Shown here one piece after another: positions 9,622 through 17,725 of a DNA stretch of 64,000 nucleotides. Numbering within the stretch: the stretch's first letter is position 1; each line of letters opens with the position of its first letter. The notes below the pieces were generated by a model that ran no database searches, was not told where the DNA came from, and saw nothing but the letters and a program-made list of their open reading frames with translations. This DNA is from JBELHO01 sp042091375 (GTDB taxonomy: Bacteria; Pseudomonadota; Gammaproteobacteria; Enterobacterales; Alteromonadaceae). Both the position numbers and the translations under genes were made by a program. The DNA lies in the NCBI GenBank assembly GCA_042091375.1, contig JBELHO010000003.1:62001-126000 (forward strand), read 5' to 3'.

Positions 9622-9635
9622 ACAAGAATTCTTGT
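9622..9635. repeat. 14-bp perfect palindrome between yrbG and mlaF
   Basis: ACAAGAATTCTTGT is a perfect 14-bp palindrome in the 292-bp divergent region between yrbG and mlaF (9480-9771). The rest of that region is very AT-rich and holds no open frame I can support. The palindrome could be an operator shared by the two divergent operons. No named regulator consensus was recognised. Confidence 0.35.
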
Positions 9636-9771
9636 AACATTTACTTACTTATTAGGTGTTTTATTTATAAGAGCTTGTACAAAAAACTACATTTTTTTTA
9701 ATGCAGTAGGTTCACTTCTCATGTAAGATCTTATCATTACTATTTTTCAAATAATGAATTGAACTTCAGTC

Positions 9772-10581
9772 ATGTCAGATGTATTAGTTGATGTAAAAAA
9801 TATTACTTTCAAACGCGATGAACGCGTTATTTATAATGACATTTCTTTAGTAATTCCCAAGGGTAAAGTTACTGCGATCATGGGGCCTAGCGGTATAGGT
9901 AAAACCACTCTATTGCGATTGATCGGCGGGCAATTAAAGCCTCAATCAGGACAAATATTGTTTGACGGCCAAGACATTCCTTCTCTTTCGCGAAGAGATT
10001 TGTACTCAGTTCGCAAACGCATGAGTATGCTTTTTCAAAGCGGTGCATTATTTAGTGAGTTGTCAGTATATGACAACGTTGCCTTTCCGTTGAGAGAACA
10101 CACTCAGTTATCAGAAGCCATCATAGAAAAAATGGTGCTAATGAAACTCGAAGCGGTTGGTCTTCGCGGTGCTCGCGCCTTAAAACCCAATGAACTATCT
10201 GGTGGTATGGCTCGAAGAGCGGCATTGGCCAGAGCAATAGCGCTTGACCCTGAATTAATTTTATACGATGAACCTTTTGCAGGACAGGATCCAATTTCCA
10301 TGGGGGTAATTGTTCGGTTAATACGCTCATTAAGCGACGCATTGGGGTTAACATCTGTGGTGGTATCGCACGATGTGCCTGAAGTGATGAGTATTGCTGA
10401 TTATATCTATATTATTGCTGAGCAAAAAATTATAGGTCAGGGCACACCTGAGCAAATTAATCTGCAATCATCTCCTTTAGTGCAGCAATTTGTTAAAGGT
10501 CAAGCTGATGGACCAGTACCTTTTCATTATCAAGCTGCGCCTTATTCTGATGAATTAATCACTAAAGGGGAAAATCATTAA
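9772..10581 (+). CDS. mlaF: Phospholipid transport ATP-binding protein MlaF
   Basis: MlaF (269 residues) is the ATPase of the MlaFEDB complex that moves phospholipids between the inner membrane and the periplasmic carrier MlaC. This keeps the outer leaflet of the outer membrane free of phospholipid. Walker A is GPSGIGKTT at 38-46, the signature is LSGGMARRAALARAIAL and Walker B is LILYDEPFAGQDP. It is the first gene of mlaFEDCB. The ribosome binding site is weak. Its last codons contain the ribosome binding site of mlaE. Confidence 0.96.
   Translation: MSDVLVDVKNITFKRDERVIYNDISLVIPKGKVTAIMGPSGIGKTTLLRLIGGQLKPQSGQILFDGQDIPSLSRRDLYSVRKRMSMLFQSGALFSELSVYDNVAFPLREHTQLSEAIIEKMVLMKLEAVGLRGARALKPNELSGGMARRAALARAIALDPELILYDEPFAGQDPISMGVIVRLIRSLSDALGLTSVVVSHDVPEVMSIADYIYIIAEQKIIGQGTPEQINLQSSPLVQQFVKGQADGPVPFHYQAAPYSDELITKGENH
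10564..10571 (+). promoter_or_regulatory. Ribosome binding site deciding the mlaE start
   Basis: The sequence AAAGGGGA inside the last codons of mlaF is the only good Shine-Dalgarno match near the mlaE start. Six bases separate the last G from an in-frame ATT at 10577, and three bases separate it from an in-frame ATC at 10574. No ATG, GTG or TTG is in frame at a suitable distance, which points to a non-AUG start for mlaE. Confidence 0.55.
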
Positions 10582-11353
10582 ACAGCTTGAGCAGTTAGGT
10601 GGAGCTGTCATCCATCGTTTTAGTGCTTTGGGACGAGCGGTTACCATGTTGTTTTCGGCATTAGCGCACGTTCCATCGCCACGCAAGGGATTTCCTTTAT
10701 TAGTCAGTCAACTTTACTCTGTTGGGGTGATGTCTCTGGTTATCGTTTTAGTATCAGGTTTATTTATTGGCATGGTATTGGCGTTACAAGGTTACACTAT
10801 CCTAGCAGGTTATGGTGCAGAGGCTAGCTTGGGGCCTATGGTTGCTTTGTCATTATTAAGAGAGTTAGGCCCTGTGGTGGCTGCCCTGCTTTTCGCTGGG
10901 CGAGCCGGATCAGCGCTAACCGCTGAAATTGGTTTGATGAAAGCCACTGAGCAATTATCAAGTTTAGAAATGATGGCTGTTGATCCTTTGCGTCGAGTGA
11001 TAGCACCGCGCTTTTGGGCTGGTTTTATATCATTACCCTTATTGGCGGCTATTTTTTCAGCGGTTGGTATTTTAGGAGCCCACCTTGTTGGTGTCGATTG
11101 GCTAGGCGTGGATAGCGGTACTTTTTGGTCAGTAATGCAAGCTCAGGTCTCTTTTGAGAAAGATGTAATTAATGGGGTGATAAAAAGTATATTTTTTGCT
11201 TTTGTGGTGACTTGGATTGCGGTTTACAAAGGCTATGATTGTGAACCGACTTCAGAAGGCATTAGTCGCGCAACAACATCAACGGTAGTACAATCATCAT
11301 TGGTTGTTTTGGCTTTAGACTTTATTTTAACCGCGTTAATGTTTGCAAATTAA
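10577..11353 (+). CDS. mlaE: Phospholipid ABC transporter permease MlaE
   Basis: MlaE is the membrane permease of the Mla lipid transporter, with about five to six hydrophobic helices. The core is very close to E. coli MlaE (for example LRELGPVVAALLFAGRAGSAL and EMMAVDPLRRVIAPRFWAG). Homology to the family N-terminus runs upstream of the first usual start, TTG at 10628, through IKQLEQLGGAVIHRFSALGRA. I therefore place the start at ATT 10577 (258 residues), six bases after AAAGGGGA; ATC at 10574 is the alternative. The TTG at 10628 has no Shine-Dalgarno sequence and would remove the conserved N-terminal interfacial helix. Confidence 0.85.
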   Translation: MKQLEQLGGAVIHRFSALGRAVTMLFSALAHVPSPRKGFPLLVSQLYSVGVMSLVIVLVSGLFIGMVLALQGYTILAGYGAEASLGPMVALSLLRELGPVVAALLFAGRAGSALTAEIGLMKATEQLSSLEMMAVDPLRRVIAPRFWAGFISLPLLAAIFSAVGILGAHLVGVDWLGVDSGTFWSVMQAQVSFEKDVINGVIKSIFFAFVVTWIAVYKGYDCEPTSEGISRATTSTVVQSSLVVLALDFILTALMFAN

Positions 11354-11403
11354 ACTAATTTTTATTAACGAGTTTCTGAAATTTATGGGTATTGGTGGAT
11401 GAC

Positions 11404-11874
11404 ATGGTGTCAAAAAAAATTGAATTATTGGTTGGTTTATTTACCGCAATAGGTATCTTGGCTATATTGATGTTAGCATTGAAAGTTGCTGATAGCGGTA
11501 TTTCTGGCCGGGGAGAAACCTATCAGTTATATGCTAAATTCGATAACATAGGTGGTCTAAAAGTGCGTTCTCCGATCAAAGTAGGTGGCGTGGTTGTTGG
11601 CAGGGTGAGTGATATCAGTCTCGACAGTGAAGATTATACCCCCATAGTTACCTTAGATATTTATCAAAAATATGATCAATTTTCTGAAGCAACCTCAGTG
11701 TCAATTTTAACCGCAGGCTTATTAGGCGAGCAATATATAGGTTTGCTACCGGGTTTTGTTGACGAATCGGTTGAAACACTTGCACCTGGAGATTACATTG
11801 AAGACACTAAACCCGCTTTGGTGTTAGAAGAGCTCATAGGACAGTTTTTATTTAGTAAAGGCGGCGATGATTAA
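11404..11874 (+). CDS. mlaD: Phospholipid-binding MCE protein MlaD
   Basis: MlaD (156 residues) is the MCE-domain subunit that forms a hexameric periplasmic ring on MlaE and channels phospholipids. One N-terminal membrane helix (about 7-27) anchors it, and the MCE domain (about 38-116) has YAKFDNIGGLKVRSPIKVGGVVVG. The C-terminal VLEELIGQFLFSKGGDD is typical of short MlaD. I use ATG 11404, preceded by a GGTGGA ribosome binding site, rather than an in-frame TTG four codons upstream. That start also matches the E. coli N-terminus. Confidence 0.94.
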   Translation: MVSKKIELLVGLFTAIGILAILMLALKVADSGISGRGETYQLYAKFDNIGGLKVRSPIKVGGVVVGRVSDISLDSEDYTPIVTLDIYQKYDQFSEATSVSILTAGLLGEQYIGLLPGFVDESVETLAPGDYIEDTKPALVLEELIGQFLFSKGGDD

Positions 11875-11877
11875 CTC

Positions 11878-12540
11878 ATGTTACAAATAATTAAAAATAT
11901 CTCAACCAAAATAGTATTAGTTTTTCTTGTCAGTATCGGCTGTTCCCTGACCGCCAGTGCAGACACACCACAGGTCAATAAAAAAGACCCATACCAAATG
12001 ATCCGCACTGTTGCTGATATTACCTTCAAGCGCTTTGCCAATGAGCGGGACATTATTGAGCAAAACCCCGAGCAATTGAAAGTTATCGTTAGGGATGAAT
12101 TAATGCCCTACATAGACTATAAATATGCGGCATTTAAAGTCATAGGTAGTAATTTTAAAAAAACCAACAAAATAGATCGCGCCGCTTTTGTACCGGTATT
12201 TCGCGATTATTTGATCACTTCTTATGCGCAAGTATTTACTCTTTATGAAAATCAACAAGTAGAATTTTTACCGGCAAAAGATTTTAGCAAAGAGCGGGTC
12301 GTTGCCGTTAAAACTTCAATTATTGAGTTGGGAAGGCCACCAATAGACATTTCATTTAGAGTAAGAAAAAATAAAAAAACCAATGAGTGGAAGGCTTATG
12401 ACATGGTTGCCGAAGGCGTTAGCTTACTCGATAGCAAAAAGTCTGAGCTGGCTAGTCTAATTCGCCAAAAAGGTCTTCCCTATGTTACTCAACTATTGAA
12501 AGAAAAAAGTGAAAAAAATATCGTGTTTAAGAAGCTTTAA
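11878..12540 (+). CDS. mlaC: Periplasmic phospholipid carrier MlaC
   Basis: MlaC (220 residues) is the soluble periplasmic carrier that shuttles phospholipids between the outer-membrane MlaA complex and MlaFEDB. A signal peptide runs to about residue 29 (hydrophobic stretch, cleavage near SLTASA). The Tgt2/MlaC domain follows, with VRDELMPYIDYKYAAFKVIGSN and FRDYLITSYAQVF. The gene starts 3 nt after mlaD stops and ends 3 nt before mlaB, so it is clearly inside the operon. MlaA is not in the window. Confidence 0.95.
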   Translation: MLQIIKNISTKIVLVFLVSIGCSLTASADTPQVNKKDPYQMIRTVADITFKRFANERDIIEQNPEQLKVIVRDELMPYIDYKYAAFKVIGSNFKKTNKIDRAAFVPVFRDYLITSYAQVFTLYENQQVEFLPAKDFSKERVVAVKTSIIELGRPPIDISFRVRKNKKTNEWKAYDMVAEGVSLLDSKKSELASLIRQKGLPYVTQLLKEKSEKNIVFKKL

Positions 12541-12543
12541 TCG

Positions 12544-12843
12544 ATGAGTAACATTGCCTATCAACAAGAGCAACAACGCGTTTTTTTCCGCGGTGATCTG
12601 ACACGAGCAACCATAGATATACGTTTTGAGCGTCAGACACTTGGCTTGCTTAGCAGTCCTAATATTGAATTAGATTTACAAGCGGTATTGCGCATCGATA
12701 CTGCTGGTCTTGCTTGGCTGTTAATGATGGTAGAACACGCCAATCATAAGTCGTGTCAGTTGTCAGTGTTGAATACGCCCAGTGATTTAATGAATTTGGC
12801 TAGATTAAGCGCAGTTGATTGTTTTTTACCAATCGACCAATAG
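12544..12843 (+). CDS. mlaB: STAS-domain subunit MlaB
   Basis: MlaB (99 residues) is a small cytoplasmic STAS-domain protein that binds MlaF and is needed for stability and activity of the transporter. The segment LDLQAVLRIDTAGLAWLLMMVEHA is the STAS core, with the conserved D-T/S-A-G-L loop. It is the last mla gene, 3 nt after mlaC, and 60 nt upstream of the ibaG start. The sequence of the first 30 residues is less conserved, as is common in MlaB. Confidence 0.9.
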   Translation: MSNIAYQQEQQRVFFRGDLTRATIDIRFERQTLGLLSSPNIELDLQAVLRIDTAGLAWLLMMVEHANHKSCQLSVLNTPSDLMNLARLSAVDCFLPIDQ

Positions 12844-12903
12844 GCATACCCAAATAGCAATAGCTTAGGTATAATCTCGGCAATTAAAATTAAGGAGATG
12901 GCT

Positions 12904-13161
12904 GTGGAAATAGCTGACATTGAAAAACTACTCAACGATGCATTAACCCTTGAAGAATTGCATGTGAAATTTGATGGTTCACAGTGTACCATTATCGCTG
13001 TTGCTGACTTTTTAGGTGAATTAAGTCGTGTTAAAAAACAACAAACAATATATGCGCCTTTGGCACAACTGATCAATCAAGGCATCATTCACGCAGTGAC
13101 TATCAAGACATTCACCAAGAGTGATTGGCAGCGTGAAAAAATGTTTAATTTACCCTTGTAA
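12904..13161 (+). CDS. ibaG: BolA family protein IbaG
   Basis: IbaG (85 residues from this start) is a BolA-type protein; such proteins pair with monothiol glutaredoxins around Fe-S clusters, and in E. coli IbaG is linked to acid stress. The helix-turn motif and conserved C-terminal HAVTIKTFTKSDW are present. I choose GTG 12904, six bases after the ribosome binding site AAGGAG, giving MEIADIEKLL as in the family. The ATG at 12898 directly abuts AAGGAG and is too close to it. A -10-like TATAAT at 12870-12875 may give ibaG-murA their own promoter. Confidence 0.9.
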   Translation: MEIADIEKLLNDALTLEELHVKFDGSQCTIIAVADFLGELSRVKKQQTIYAPLAQLINQGIIHAVTIKTFTKSDWQREKMFNLPL

Positions 13162-13189
13162 TAAATAATTGACATAGAAGAAGACACTT

Positions 13190-14452
13190 TTGGACGCATT
13201 TAAAATTCTAGGTGGTCAGCCGTTAACGGGTGAAGTGACCATATCAGGCGCAAAAAATTCAGCATTACCGATCTTAATGTCTGCCTTGCTATCATCCTCG
13301 CCAATCACTATCAGTAATGTCCCTAAACTCAATGACATAACCACCACCATAAAACTGCTCACACAATTAGGTGCGTCAGTCGAGTGGCTCGATGAAAATC
13401 AATTAATGATCGATGCAAGTACGGTATCCCAGCAACGTGCATCATATGAATTAGTGAAAACCATGCGCGCCTCTATCTTAGTCTTAGGGCCTTTATTAGC
13501 TCGGTTTGGTCTCGCTGAAGTGTCTTTGCCCGGTGGTTGTGCTATTGGAGCACGTCCAGTAGATTTGCATATACATGGCTTAAAATTGATGGGTGCAGAT
13601 ATTGACGTTGAAAATGGTTATATTATTGCACGTAATCAAGGGCGTCTTAAAGGTGCCACTATTTTTATGGACACCGTCAGTGTTACTGGGACCGAAAATT
13701 TGATGATGGCTGCAGCGTTGGCTGAAGGTACGACTTTGATTGAAAATGCCGCACGTGAACCAGAAATTATAGATTTAGCCAATTGCTTAAATGCTATGGG
13801 GGCAAAGGTCCAAGGAGCAGGTACAGACACTCTTTCCATTGAGGGTGTCCCTGAACTCAATGGCAGCTCATATCGGGTGATGCCTGATCGCATTGAAACA
13901 GGTACCTTTTTAGTGGCAGCAGCAGTGACACAAGGCAGAATTAAATGTGTTAACACAGATCCCAGTGCACTAGATGCAGTATTGAGTAAGTTACAAGAAT
14001 CTGGTGCAGATATTACTACGGGTGAAGACTGGATTGAATTATCTATGTCAGATCGGCCCCAAGCGGTTAATATTCGCACCGCTCCACACCCTGCATTTCC
14101 AACTGACATGCAAGCACAATTTGTTACCTTAAATGCTATCGCTTGTGGAACCGCTACCACCACCGAGACTATATTTGAAAATCGTTTTATGCATGTTCCT
14201 GAACTGCAACGCATGGGGGCAGACATCAACCTTGAAGGAAATACCGCTATCACTAAAGGGGTAACAAGCCTAACTGGCGCTCAAGTCATGGCAACAGACT
14301 TAAGGGCTTCAGCAAGCTTAGTTATTGCTGGCTTGGTTGCGACGAGTGAAACGCAAGTGGATCGCATTTATCACATTGACCGTGGTTACCAGCATATTGA
14401 AGATAAGCTGCGCGGACTTGGTGCAAATATCACTCGGGTAAAAATACAGTAA
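13190..14452 (+). CDS. murA: UDP-N-acetylglucosamine 1-carboxyvinyltransferase MurA
   Basis: MurA (420 residues) transfers enolpyruvate from PEP to UDP-GlcNAc, the first committed step of peptidoglycan synthesis. The catalytic cysteine is Cys117 in SLPGGCAIGARPVD, so a fosfomycin-type target residue is present, and the Lys22-Asn23 pair in SGAKNSALPI is conserved. The start is TTG at 13190, giving MDAFKI, which aligns with the usual N-terminus; no ATG is available nearby. It lies 28 nt after ibaG and converges on degS with only 4 bp between stop codons. Confidence 0.97.
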   Translation: MDAFKILGGQPLTGEVTISGAKNSALPILMSALLSSSPITISNVPKLNDITTTIKLLTQLGASVEWLDENQLMIDASTVSQQRASYELVKTMRASILVLGPLLARFGLAEVSLPGGCAIGARPVDLHIHGLKLMGADIDVENGYIIARNQGRLKGATIFMDTVSVTGTENLMMAAALAEGTTLIENAAREPEIIDLANCLNAMGAKVQGAGTDTLSIEGVPELNGSSYRVMPDRIETGTFLVAAAVTQGRIKCVNTDPSALDAVLSKLQESGADITTGEDWIELSMSDRPQAVNIRTAPHPAFPTDMQAQFVTLNAIACGTATTTETIFENRFMHVPELQRMGADINLEGNTAITKGVTSLTGAQVMATDLRASASLVIAGLVATSETQVDRIYHIDRGYQHIEDKLRGLGANITRVKIQ

Positions 14453-14456
14453 TACT

Positions 14457-15524
14457 TTACAATTGTGATAATTCAATAATAGTCACAGTAAGCTCTATCG
14501 GTGTTTTATTGCGGTAGACTTTAAAATTAAGTTTTGTACCTGGAGTGGTCTCAGCGACAATATCTAAAGCATGAGTAATACTGTTAATTACATCTTCGCC
14601 GATTTGATAAACAATATCTCCGGGTTGCAGTCCGGCTTTATCGGCAGGACTGTTGGCGGTAACTGAACTTATCACAAATCCCTTGAAGCGGTAATTATAA
14701 TCTGTGGCTTTGATCCCTAGCCAGCCGCGAGTCACTCGCCCTGTTTCAATGATTTTTTGCATAACTTTATGGGCTAGTTTGTATGGTACGGCAAAGAAAA
14801 TTCCCTGCACATCATTCATTTGAGGAATTAATTTGTTAAATTGTCGAGAGTTAATACCGACGAGCTGACCGTTGCTGTTAACTAAAGCCCCTCCGGAATT
14901 ACCATTATTAATGGCCGCGTCCATTTGCAGAAACTCCAGATGACTGGTATTGCTTAAGCCATTTCTACCTGTAGCACTAATGATACCTTGTGTAACCGTT
15001 TGCCCAAGGTTAAGTGGATTGCCAATTGCTAAAACTACATCCCCTACATAGGACTCTTGGTCCAGTGTTTGCGGGATCACAGGTAAATTACTGGCGTTAA
15101 CTTTTAACACGGCTAAATCAGTGTAAATATCATAGCCGATCAACTCAGCAGGAAGGCGCTGACCATTTTGTAACCAAATTAAAATAACCGTTGCATTTTG
15201 AACAACATGGTAGTTAGTCAAAATATACCCCGATGACTCCATAATAACACCTGAGCCTAACCGAGTGGTGTTTTGTCTCATGTTGTTAAAGCTAGGCGTG
15301 TTTTGAATTTCTTCAGAATAGATATTGACTACTGCGGGGCTAGCTGATCTAACCGCCTTGGCATAGGACAAAGGTTGACTGTTTTGTTGGCTTGATTGCA
15401 GTATATTCCACCAACTGTCGTTACCCTCGCGCAATTCTGGCATGAGTAACAACAAAGCTATTGCTATGACAATGCCATAGCCAATCGAGCGAATAAGATA
15501 TTTTAAAGCGGCGATAAGGTTCAA
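14457..15524 (-). CDS. degS: Site-1 protease DegS
   Basis: DegS (355 residues) is an inner-membrane-anchored HtrA serine protease that senses misfolded outer-membrane proteins and makes the first cut in RseA, which frees sigma-E. It has one N-terminal membrane helix (about 13-30), a trypsin-like domain with the triad in TNYHVV, DLAVLKV and GNSGGAL, and a single PDZ domain from about residue 265. The rseA-rpoE genes are not in the window. It follows degQ with 138 bp between them, which hold a strong hairpin. Confidence 0.95.
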   Translation of the reverse strand: MNLIAALKYLIRSIGYGIVIAIALLLLMPELREGNDSWWNILQSSQQNSQPLSYAKAVRSASPAVVNIYSEEIQNTPSFNNMRQNTTRLGSGVIMESSGYILTNYHVVQNATVILIWLQNGQRLPAELIGYDIYTDLAVLKVNASNLPVIPQTLDQESYVGDVVLAIGNPLNLGQTVTQGIISATGRNGLSNTSHLEFLQMDAAINNGNSGGALVNSNGQLVGINSRQFNKLIPQMNDVQGIFFAVPYKLAHKVMQKIIETGRVTRGWLGIKATDYNYRFKGFVISSVTANSPADKAGLQPGDIVYQIGEDVINSITHALDIVAETTPGTKLNFKVYRNKTPIELTVTIIELSQL

Positions 15525-15611
15525 AGTGATCTTTTCATTAAAAATTTTTTATAGGTTAGCATAAATAGTTGATCAGAAAAAATAGCAAATGATCAATAGA
15601 GATAAGATATG

Positions 15612-15644
15612 AATAGTGAAGCTCACCAGTTGAGCTTCACTATT
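15612..15644 (-). terminator. Strong hairpin between degQ and degS
   Basis: A perfect 14-bp stem (AATAGTGAAGCTCA and its complement) encloses a 5-nt loop just after the degQ stop. The following tract on the minus strand is only mildly T-rich, so it may be a weak terminator, an attenuator that lowers degS expression, or a processing/stability element. Confidence 0.5.
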
Positions 15645-15662
15645 AGGTCAGTAATGTCGATG

Positions 15663-17018
15663 TTAGCGAATACGGATGTACAAATTGGTGTTGCCGCGAA
15701 TCACATTGAGTAACGAAATTCCTGTGTTTTCACTGAGGTGCTCTCGTAACTCGGCAATATTGTTGACCCGTTTTCTGTTGACACCTGCAATGATGTCACC
15801 CGTTTCTAAACCAATGACTTGCGCCGGTGAGTTATCACTGACTGAATCAACATTAACACCATAATTGTCAACATTATTACTCAATTCTGCACCATCGAGC
15901 ATGCGGTGAATAGTCGCTGGTTTAATATTTGCCTGATCATCCTTTTTTAAGGTGACTTGATAAACTTTCTCTTTGCCACTGGCTTTGATTATAGTGAGTT
16001 TCACCATTTTACCTGCGCCAATAGAGCCTATTTTACCTCGTAACTCATTAAATGATTTGACACTTTTATCATTGACTTTAGTGATCACATCACCGGCTTC
16101 AATCCCCGCTTCTTGAGCTGCTGAATTTTGGGTAACTTGCTCAATAAAGGCACCTTGCGTTGCATCAAGCTCCATGGTTTCAGCAAACTCGCCGGTAACA
16201 CTGCGGCCTAAAACACCTAACACTCCGCGCCTAACTTCGCCGTATTCAATAATTTGCGTGACTAAATTCCGTACCATATTGCTAGGGATGGCGAAGCCAA
16301 TACCTACATTGCCACCATTAGGGCCAATAATAGCGGTATTGATACCGATTAATTCCCCGCGTAAGTTGATCAATGCACCACCAGAATTACCACTGTTTAT
16401 GGCAGCATCTGTTTGAATAAAGTCTTCATAGTTTTCAGCGTTTAAACCACTTCGGCCAAGAGCACTAACAATGCCAGAGGTAACTGTTTGACCCAACCCA
16501 AAAGGACTGCCAATGGCTACAGCGAAATCACCTACGTGGAGTTTATCTGAATCGGCAAAACTTACTTGAATTAACTCCTTGGGATCTATTTGTAATAAGG
16601 CAATGTCGCTACTGGCATCAGAACCAATCTTTTTAGCATCCAATTGCCGGCCATCTTTCAAGGTAACCTGAATTTCATCGGCTTCTTTAATGACGTGATT
16701 ATTAGTAACAATATAGCCTTTTTTGGCATCAATAATTACCCCTGAGCCAAGTCCTTGAAAAGGTCTTTCTCTGGCTGGGTTTTGTTGTCTGGGGTTGCCA
16801 AAGAAAAATTTGAACGCTTCAGGAACTCTTTGTTGTTCTTGTGTGCCTCTAACGGAGATCAACACAACAGCAGGTGTCACTTCTGCAAGCATAGGTGCTA
16901 AGCTGGGAAGCTTCTCACCGTCAACGGCAACAGGCAGGCTAGCTTGAACTGGTAACACAAATAAAATGAAACTGCTCGAGAGTATAAAACTGTTTAACAA
17001 TAATAGTATTCTTTTCAT
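15663..17018 (-). CDS. degQ: Periplasmic serine protease/chaperone DegQ (DegP-like)
   Basis: This 451-residue HtrA protease degrades or refolds damaged periplasmic proteins. A signal peptide ends near VQASLPVA (about 26). The trypsin-like domain has the triad in TNNHVI, SDIALLQI and NSGNSGGAL, and two PDZ domains follow (about 260-350 and 370-451). The size and short LA-loop favour DegQ over DegP, but the two are hard to separate by eye. A sigma-E-like promoter may lie just upstream at 17064-17091. It is followed by degS, as is usual. Confidence 0.93.
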   Translation of the reverse strand: MKRILLLLNSFILSSSFILFVLPVQASLPVAVDGEKLPSLAPMLAEVTPAVVLISVRGTQEQQRVPEAFKFFFGNPRQQNPARERPFQGLGSGVIIDAKKGYIVTNNHVIKEADEIQVTLKDGRQLDAKKIGSDASSDIALLQIDPKELIQVSFADSDKLHVGDFAVAIGSPFGLGQTVTSGIVSALGRSGLNAENYEDFIQTDAAINSGNSGGALINLRGELIGINTAIIGPNGGNVGIGFAIPSNMVRNLVTQIIEYGEVRRGVLGVLGRSVTGEFAETMELDATQGAFIEQVTQNSAAQEAGIEAGDVITKVNDKSVKSFNELRGKIGSIGAGKMVKLTIIKASGKEKVYQVTLKKDDQANIKPATIHRMLDGAELSNNVDNYGVNVDSVSDNSPAQVIGLETGDIIAGVNRKRVNNIAELREHLSENTGISLLNVIRGNTNLYIRIR

Positions 17019-17063
17019 AATTTGAGGTAACTCCTAGTTTAACAACATAAAATATACCTAGTT

Positions 17064-17091
17064 AAAGACACAGGTCAGCTTGATTAGTTCC
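17064..17091 (-). promoter_or_regulatory. Possible sigma-E promoter of degQ
   Basis: On the minus strand GGAACTA is followed after 16 nt by TCTTT, resembling the sigma-E -35 (GGAACTT) and, less well, its -10 (TCnAA). The predicted start would leave a leader of about 40 nt before degQ. DegP/DegQ proteases are common sigma-E targets, so the context fits, but the -10 match is imperfect. Confidence 0.35.
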
Positions 17092-17558
17092 TATTCAGTT
17101 GTTTGTACATTTGTAACATTTTGTTTCTTATCATCAAATAATCCACTGGGATTTCCTGAATAATCTAGAGGCGCCTGAGTCAATGGATCTTTGTTAATTT
17201 TTTCATCGCGGTTATGACGTAAATTCACCGTTTGAGCCAGTTGCTCTTGCGTTTCTTTAGCAAAAAACGGCATCGCCTCTTGCTCTACAGGGGTTGCTTG
17301 TTGTAATAACTTGGTGCTTTGTTCCATTTGCTGCATAGCTTTTTGACAGCTTTCATTCATTTGTTTTAACAACTGGCTTGATTGATCTAAGTGCTCTGCA
17401 ACATCAAGTTTGTATTGTGCTAAATTATTTTCACTTTGGTTTGCTTGCTCTGCCAGTTTCTTATTTTCTTGGCTTGAGGCTGATAATTGTTTACTAATGA
17501 AAAAACCAAACACCCCACCAAGGAGACTGCCGATAATAATGCCAATGAGAATATCCAT
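17091..17558 (-). CDS. zapG: Cell-division/envelope protein ZapG (YhcB, DUF1043)
   Basis: ZapG (155 residues) is an inner-membrane protein with a cytoplasmic coiled coil, linked in E. coli to cell division and envelope biogenesis. One N-terminal helix with a GxxxG-type pattern (IGIIIGSLLGGVFGFFI) is followed by a Gln/Glu-rich coiled coil (about 25-90) and a low-complexity tail. The tail has the conserved DPLTQAPLDYSGNPSGLF segment typical of YhcB. It is divergent from zapE across 167 bp, a conserved pairing in gammaproteobacteria. Confidence 0.9.
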   Translation of the reverse strand: MDILIGIIIGSLLGGVFGFFISKQLSASSQENKKLAEQANQSENNLAQYKLDVAEHLDQSSQLLKQMNESCQKAMQQMEQSTKLLQQATPVEQEAMPFFAKETQEQLAQTVNLRHNRDEKINKDPLTQAPLDYSGNPSGLFDDKKQNVTNVQTTE

Positions 17559-17725
17559 ACTGAGTTACCTTTTTAATATCGTCGAAATAGGATCGCGGAA
17601 GCAATAATAGAACAAAGAGTAACATACCACGATAATTGTTACTTATATTGTAAATATGTTTGCTAATATATATTTTTCAAGCACATTGTTTTAATTAGTG
17701 TAATAAAAATTTAAATGGTTAATAA

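Noticed and set aside
11392..11403. TTG start for mlaD four codons upstream
   Set aside because: The ATG at 11404 has a ribosome binding site and matches the family N-terminus.
13636..14253. Long minus-strand open frame of 205 codons
   Set aside because: It is antisense to murA, a fully conserved gene; composition follows the murA codon pattern.
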